DNA from: Pseudomonadota bacterium
GTDB taxonomy: Bacteria > Desulfobacterota > Syntrophia > Syntrophales > JADFWA01
NCBI GenBank assembly: GCA_030596145.1
Contig: JAUVKS010000052.1
Coordinates: 1 to 9,449 of the forward strand
Direction of reading: 5' to 3'
Length of the DNA: 9,449 bases
Notes under the pieces: model-generated
What the model saw: the letters and a program-made list of their open reading frames with translations, nothing else
Databases searched by the model: none
What the model was told of the DNA's origin: nothing
In this document: positions 6,612 to 9,449 of the stretch, piece by piece
How positions within the stretch are numbered: the first letter of the stretch is position 1
How the letters are laid out: the number at the start of each line of letters is the position of its first letter
Translations under genes and position numbers: made by a program

Positions 6612-6737
6612 ATGTGGCACAATCCGTGCAGGTTGTTAGCGTACTTCACTTCACCTATATGGCATTGCAAGCATTTCAATAAAGAGGGAGATGAAAATAA
6701 AGCCTGTTCATTATGTGCTAACTGCATTTTTGCATAA
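6612..6737 (+). CDS. Cysteine-rich short reading frame, uncertain
   Basis: A 41-codon frame starts at ATG 6612 and contains Cys6, Cys19, Cys33, Cys36 and Cys39, ending in a CSLCANC cluster (CxxCxxC). A charged stretch HFNKEGDENK precedes that cluster, so the composition is protein-like. Another Cys lies two codons before the Met, so a TTG at 6603 is an alternative start, or the frame is the tail of a broken gene. No good ribosome site is visible. A TTGTGC/GCACAA inverted repeat (6603-6608 and 6617-6622) spans the ATG. I do not recognise the family. It could be a small metal-binding protein, a remnant of an Fe-S protein, or chance. Confidence 0.25.
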   Translation: MWHNPCRLLAYFTSPIWHCKHFNKEGDENKACSLCANCIFA

Positions 6738-6851
6738 GAGCTGTGTGAAATTCGCATATCCCAATCTATCAATAAAGCTACAGTGATTGAATGCCATGCT
6801 TTTTTAATCTGGAGATAAAATGTTGATAGATGACAATAAAGCTAAAAAACC

Positions 6852-6870
6852 AAAGGAGGGTGTAATGTAA
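6852..6870 (+). promoter_or_regulatory. Ribosome binding site followed by an ATG-TAA start-stop before the Fe-S gene
   Basis: AAAGGAGGG (6852-6860) is the best ribosome site in the window. Four bases later comes ATG immediately followed by TAA (6865-6870), then one base, then the ATG of the real gene at 6872. The ribosome site therefore serves a minimal start-stop at short spacing and the gene start at 11-base spacing. Confidence 0.5.
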
Positions 6871-6871
6871 T

Positions 6872-7900
6872 ATGTTATCTCTGAAATTTAATGTAAATGT
6901 CTGTAAAAATTGTCCAACAAGCGACTGCCTCGTCAAGTGTCAGTATATGAATATCGATAAAGACACGGCGCGAGAGCAGATGGTGAAGATATATAATGGC
7001 GAAGACTCTTTTGTTCTGCACGATTGTGTCACCTGTTACGCTTGTGAGGAATATTGCAGACGGGGGAACAACCCATTTTATCTCATCACAGAACGGAGAG
7101 AAGAAAAGGGCATTCTCACCACCCCCCGGGCCATTACCAATCAATGGGTCAATATTGGAGAACCGACAGGGAAGTATCGACTCGGCGACGTCAAGGGGCG
7201 TGTGCTGTCCCTCGGCTTTATGCCGGAGCTTCTGCAGCTGGTGAAGGGGCGGCTCTTCGAGGATGTTATGCCCTCCTACCTCTTTGGCAACGATTTTTTC
7301 TGCAATGTTGTATTCATTCATTTTGCCAAAACCTCTATCATAAAAGAACGGTTGCCGGTCGTGATTGATAAGTACCGGAACCTCGGTGTGAAGGAGGTTA
7401 TCTGTATGCACGACGAATGCTACGGCGCCTTTGCATCGCTCGCACCGGCATACGGGATAGAGGTTCCTTTCACGCCGATTCACTACTTCGAGTACTTATA
7501 CGACAGGTTGAAAGCGTTGTCCGATGTGATCACGCCTTTGAACATTACTGTAGCGTACCAGCGGCCCTGTTCCGCACGGCTTTCAGCCGATAAACAGCAC
7601 TATGTCCGCGATATAATGGAATTGATCGGAGTTGACCTTGTCCACCGGGAATATGAGGACGAGAATGCCCTGTGCTGCGGGGAGGTGATGGGATGGCTGT
7701 ACGGCTATGATCTGAAATATGATTTGCAAAAACGGAATATCGACGACATGGTAAAAAACGGTGCCGATTACTGTCTTTTCAACTGCAACGCGTGTCAGAA
7801 TGCCCTGTCGGAGAAGGTGGCCAAACGGGGGATCAAGTCGGTGCACATGATTGACCTGTGTCGTATGGCCATCGGCGAAAAACCGGAAATGGAGGTATGA
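6872..7900 (+). CDS. Ferredoxin/CCG-domain iron-sulfur protein (HdrD/GlpC/GlcF-like)
   Basis: This 342-residue electron-transfer subunit has an N-terminal two-cluster ferredoxin domain. Cys11, 14, 19 and 23 have C-x2-C-x4-C-x3-C spacing, and Cys52, 55, 58 and 62 have C-x2-C-x2-C-x3-C spacing. The C-terminal half carries cysteine-rich CCG-type modules. The first is reduced, with Cys178 and Cys183 in CMHDECYG. The second is complete, with Cys233, the Cys268-Cys269-Gly270 core and Cys305/Cys308 in FNCNACQNA. Such modules bind the non-cubane cluster of heterodisulfide reductase or a 4Fe-4S cluster in GlpC/GlcF-like partners. No membrane segment is evident. Four bases separate its stop from the FAD-oxidase start, and GGAGG in its last codons serves the next gene, so the two products should form a complex. 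The uneven first cluster, C-x2-C-x4-C rather than x2-x2, is a mild oddity. Confidence 0.9.
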   Translation: MLSLKFNVNVCKNCPTSDCLVKCQYMNIDKDTAREQMVKIYNGEDSFVLHDCVTCYACEEYCRRGNNPFYLITERREEKGILTTPRAITNQWVNIGEPTGKYRLGDVKGRVLSLGFMPELLQLVKGRLFEDVMPSYLFGNDFFCNVVFIHFAKTSIIKERLPVVIDKYRNLGVKEVICMHDECYGAFASLAPAYGIEVPFTPIHYFEYLYDRLKALSDVITPLNITVAYQRPCSARLSADKQHYVRDIMELIGVDLVHREYEDENALCCGEVMGWLYGYDLKYDLQKRNIDDMVKNGADYCLFNCNACQNALSEKVAKRGIKSVHMIDLCRMAIGEKPEMEV

Positions 7901-7904
7901 TGTT

Positions 7905-9287
7905 ATGAGTGATATCGTTCGTTTACTTGCTAATATAGTAGGAGAGAGATATGTCTCCGACCAAGAAGAGGAGGCTTTTTTTTATTCGCGTGATCCGGGT
8001 CTGATGCCGGCCCGCAAACCGGACTATGTGGTTCTTCCTAAGACGACAGAGGAAATCCAGGCGATCGTCAGACTCGCAAACAGGGAAAAGACACCGGTTG
8101 TTCCGATGGGGGCGAGTCTCAGTTTGACAGGCCTTGCTATTCCCCTCAGAGGGGGGATAGTAGTTGATATGAAACGGATGAACAAGATCATCGCGGTCAA
8201 CGAAAAGTCGCGCTATGCCCTCGTTGAAGGGGGTACCTCACAAGGTGCGTTAAAATCATATTTGATCAACAAATACCCCCGGCTGCGACACAGTCTCCCC
8301 GATGCGCCGCCCGCGGCGACCATTGCAGCGAATATTATGATACACGGTCAGGGCAGGCTTTCGCAACAGCATGGTTTCAACTCTGACATGATCAACGGAT
8401 TCGAGGTCGTCCTGCCGTCCGGGGAGATCTGTCCGATCGGATCGGCCTCCATGACGTCGGATTGGTTTACGAAAGGGGCGCCGTTTCCGGATCTGTCCGG
8501 TCTGTTCTTGGGATGGTGTGGGTCCACCGGCATCATTACCAAGCTGGCAGTGCGGCTCTATCCCAATAAAAAGATGAGGGACGTCGAGATATTCCTCATC
8601 GATGATGAAGCGATTGTCCCGGAGGTGGTGTTTGAAATTACCCATACTGAACTGGCGGAAGATGTTCTTATTTTTACTCAGCCACTGCCAGCGGTCTTTA
8701 AAGATAACCACCACGTGAGCTTTTATATCACTGGCGATACCGACGAGGAGTTGGAGTTTAAGCGAAAAATACTCTGGAAAGCCCTGGATCCGTTTATCAA
8801 GCGTAAGGACGGCGGTTTTATGTCGATTCCGCCGGGTGTGAAGGGGTCGCTCATGGAGATGCCTCAGACGAGCGCCGCTCGGATCGCAGACATAAAGAAG
8901 GGCGGTGGGTTTGAATATTCCGGTCCCGTTGTCCCCGTAGAACGGTATCCGGAATGTGCGCGGAAACTGACCGAACTCGCCGTAAAATACGATCTTGCAT
9001 ATTCGGGCATGATACGGATTATTGCCGGCGGTCACTGCATGATGTACGCGTTTGCCTTCACCTTTAATCGGGCAGACGCCAATATGGTGGAGAGAACCAA
9101 AAAGGCGCTTGAAGAGGTGAGTGATTTTGCCCTCGAAATTGGCGGGCTTTACTGGAAACCAAATGTCGATGAACAGAATATGGCTATCAAACGGATGCAT
9201 CCGAATACACGGAATCTGATGAGGATGGTAAAGAGTAACTTAGATCCTAATGGGATTATGAATCCGGGAAACTGGGAGGTTGTGTAG
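7905..9287 (+). CDS. FAD-linked oxidase of the GlcD / vanillyl-alcohol-oxidase family
   Basis: The 460-residue flavoprotein has an N-terminal PCMH-type FAD domain from about 38 to 220. Visible parts are KPDYVVLPKTTEEIQAIV (38-55), the FAD pyrophosphate loop VPMGASLSLTG (66-76), VEGGTSQGAL (107-116) and FLGWCGSTGIITKLA (201-215). The C-terminal substrate domain ends with the classic DPNGIMNPGNW (447-457). The family oxidises 2-hydroxy acids (glycolate, D-lactate), ether lipids or phenols; the substrate here cannot be fixed. The start is ATG 7905 with GGAGG at 7891-7895. A longer reading from TTG 7851 overlaps the previous gene and adds no conserved sequence. Pairing with a CCG-domain protein and another Fe-S protein resembles GlcDEF-like dehydrogenases that pass electrons to Fe-S carriers instead of oxygen. 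Base composition is clearly GC-richer than the mutase and CoA-transferase genes. Confidence 0.92.
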   Translation: MSDIVRLLANIVGERYVSDQEEEAFFYSRDPGLMPARKPDYVVLPKTTEEIQAIVRLANREKTPVVPMGASLSLTGLAIPLRGGIVVDMKRMNKIIAVNEKSRYALVEGGTSQGALKSYLINKYPRLRHSLPDAPPAATIAANIMIHGQGRLSQQHGFNSDMINGFEVVLPSGEICPIGSASMTSDWFTKGAPFPDLSGLFLGWCGSTGIITKLAVRLYPNKKMRDVEIFLIDDEAIVPEVVFEITHTELAEDVLIFTQPLPAVFKDNHHVSFYITGDTDEELEFKRKILWKALDPFIKRKDGGFMSIPPGVKGSLMEMPQTSAARIADIKKGGGFEYSGPVVPVERYPECARKLTELAVKYDLAYSGMIRIIAGGHCMMYAFAFTFNRADANMVERTKKALEEVSDFALEIGGLYWKPNVDEQNMAIKRMHPNTRNLMRMVKSNLDPNGIMNPGNWEVV

Positions 9288-9449
9288 ATGAAATATGAAG
9301 ATATTATTCATAGGTGTTTCAGGTGTGGATACTGCAAACTGACGGGCGATTATGACGATTTCAACTGTCCCGCGTACCGGAAATTCGGATTTGAGACGTA
9401 CGCTCCCGGCGGAAGGATGTGGCTGATCAGGGCGTGGCTCAATGATGAG
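9288..9449 (+). CDS. Iron-sulfur (heterodisulfide-reductase-like) protein, 3'-truncated by window edge
   Basis: The first 54 codons are visible and open to the edge. Cys10, Cys13 and Cys16 in RCFRCGYC form a CxxCxxC cluster-binding start, with Cys27 in FNCPAY as the likely fourth ligand. PGGRMWLIRAWL follows, typical in my recollection of Fe-S proteins next to FAD-linked oxidases in anaerobes. The ATG abuts the stop of the oxidase (TAGATG) and GGGAGG at 9274-9279 is its ribosome site, so the two are translationally coupled. It is probably a third subunit of the flavin/Fe-S complex. The downstream CCG modules, if any, lie outside the window. Confidence 0.85.
   Translation, partial: MKYEDIIHRCFRCGYCKLTGDYDDFNCPAYRKFGFETYAPGGRMWLIRAWLNDE

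Larger units (their letters stand above)
6235..6871. other. 637 bp intergenic stretch with hairpins and debris, no convincing gene
   Basis: The stretch is AT-rich compared with the genes that follow. It holds a 7-bp hairpin shortly after the thioesterase, a direct repeat of TAACGCA (6305-6311 and 6437-6443), a 12-bp hairpin at 6482-6516, a cysteine-rich short frame (6612-6737) and finally the ribosome site of the Fe-S gene. Longer open frames here (for example 6388-6639 +) lack ribosome sites and run through the hairpin. I see no tRNA, rRNA, CRISPR or complete insertion sequence. Promoters for the downstream redox cluster probably lie in the last 200 bp, but no clear -35/-10 pair stands out. 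Confidence 0.6.

Noticed and set aside
6388..6639. Plus-strand open frame of 83 codons
   Set aside because: It has no ribosome site, reads through the 12-bp hairpin and has no protein-like pattern apart from a few cysteines near its end.
6434..6642. Possible integron attC site (GCCTAAC at 6434 and GTTAGCG near 6636)
   Set aside because: The spacing of about 200 bp is too long for attC and no internal paired boxes are present.
6738..6765. Possible CRP-like operator around TGTGTGAAATTCGCAT
   Set aside because: Only one half-site is acceptable; the second does not match TCACA at the right spacing.
6875..7483. Minus-strand open frame of 202 codons
   Set aside because: It is antisense to the Fe-S protein gene, whose cysteine motifs are unmistakable on the + strand.
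8256..9200. Long minus-strand open frame of 314 codons
   Set aside because: It lies wholly inside the well-supported FAD oxidase gene, has no recognisable motif and its composition is typical of an antisense shadow.

Overview
The window holds a stretch of anaerobic acyl-CoA catabolism followed by an iron-sulfur/flavin redox module, with all convincing genes on the + strand. Gene content points to an anaerobic bacterium, most likely a Desulfobacterota (former Deltaproteobacteria) sulfate reducer or syntroph. The reasons are a B12-dependent acyl-CoA mutase beside beta-oxidation genes, a glutaconate-type CoA-transferase, CCG-domain Fe-S proteins paired with a FAD oxidase, and a dispersed palindrome of a kind I remember from such genomes. 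The taxonomic call is inference only.

Layout. Positions 2-691 are the 3' part of a 3-hydroxyacyl-CoA dehydrogenase whose NAD-binding start lies before the window. Positions 676-843 carry about 55 codons that look like the middle of an acyl-CoA dehydrogenase, so this is a gene remnant. Next come the large (858-2477) and B12-binding (2504-2911) subunits of an adenosylcobalamin-dependent acyl-CoA mutase, then the two subunits of a family I CoA-transferase (3104-4156 and 4337-5239). The transferase genes are separated by a nested palindromic repeat. A short two-CPVC protein that looks like the detached tail of an FMN reductase (5255-5692) and a PaaI-type hotdog thioesterase (5794-6234) follow. 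About 640 bp without a convincing gene (6235-6871) contain hairpins and one small cysteine-rich reading frame. The last part is a tight three-gene cluster: a ferredoxin/CCG-domain Fe-S protein (6872-7900), a FAD-linked oxidase (7905-9287) and the start of another Fe-S protein (from 9288).

The most interesting point is the mutase. It would be annotated by default as methylmalonyl-CoA mutase, but the two residues that set substrate choice in that enzyme are changed: Tyr89 becomes Leu68 and Arg207 becomes Gln187. The small subunit also lacks the Asp that I recall as typical of 2-hydroxyisobutyryl-CoA mutase. The enzyme is therefore probably an acyl-CoA mutase acting on a monocarboxylic branched or linear acyl-CoA, with an active-site combination I do not recognise. 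A reasonable model is that the CoA-transferase activates a branched acid, the mutase rearranges its carbon skeleton, beta-oxidation enzymes such as the dehydrogenase at 2-691 continue, and the thioesterase removes stalled thioesters. The terminal Fe-S/flavin cluster would handle electrons.

The region from about 690 to 6870 is visibly AT-richer than both flanks and holds two gene fragments plus repeat debris. This suggests a horizontally acquired or rearranged insert between older, GC-richer genes.
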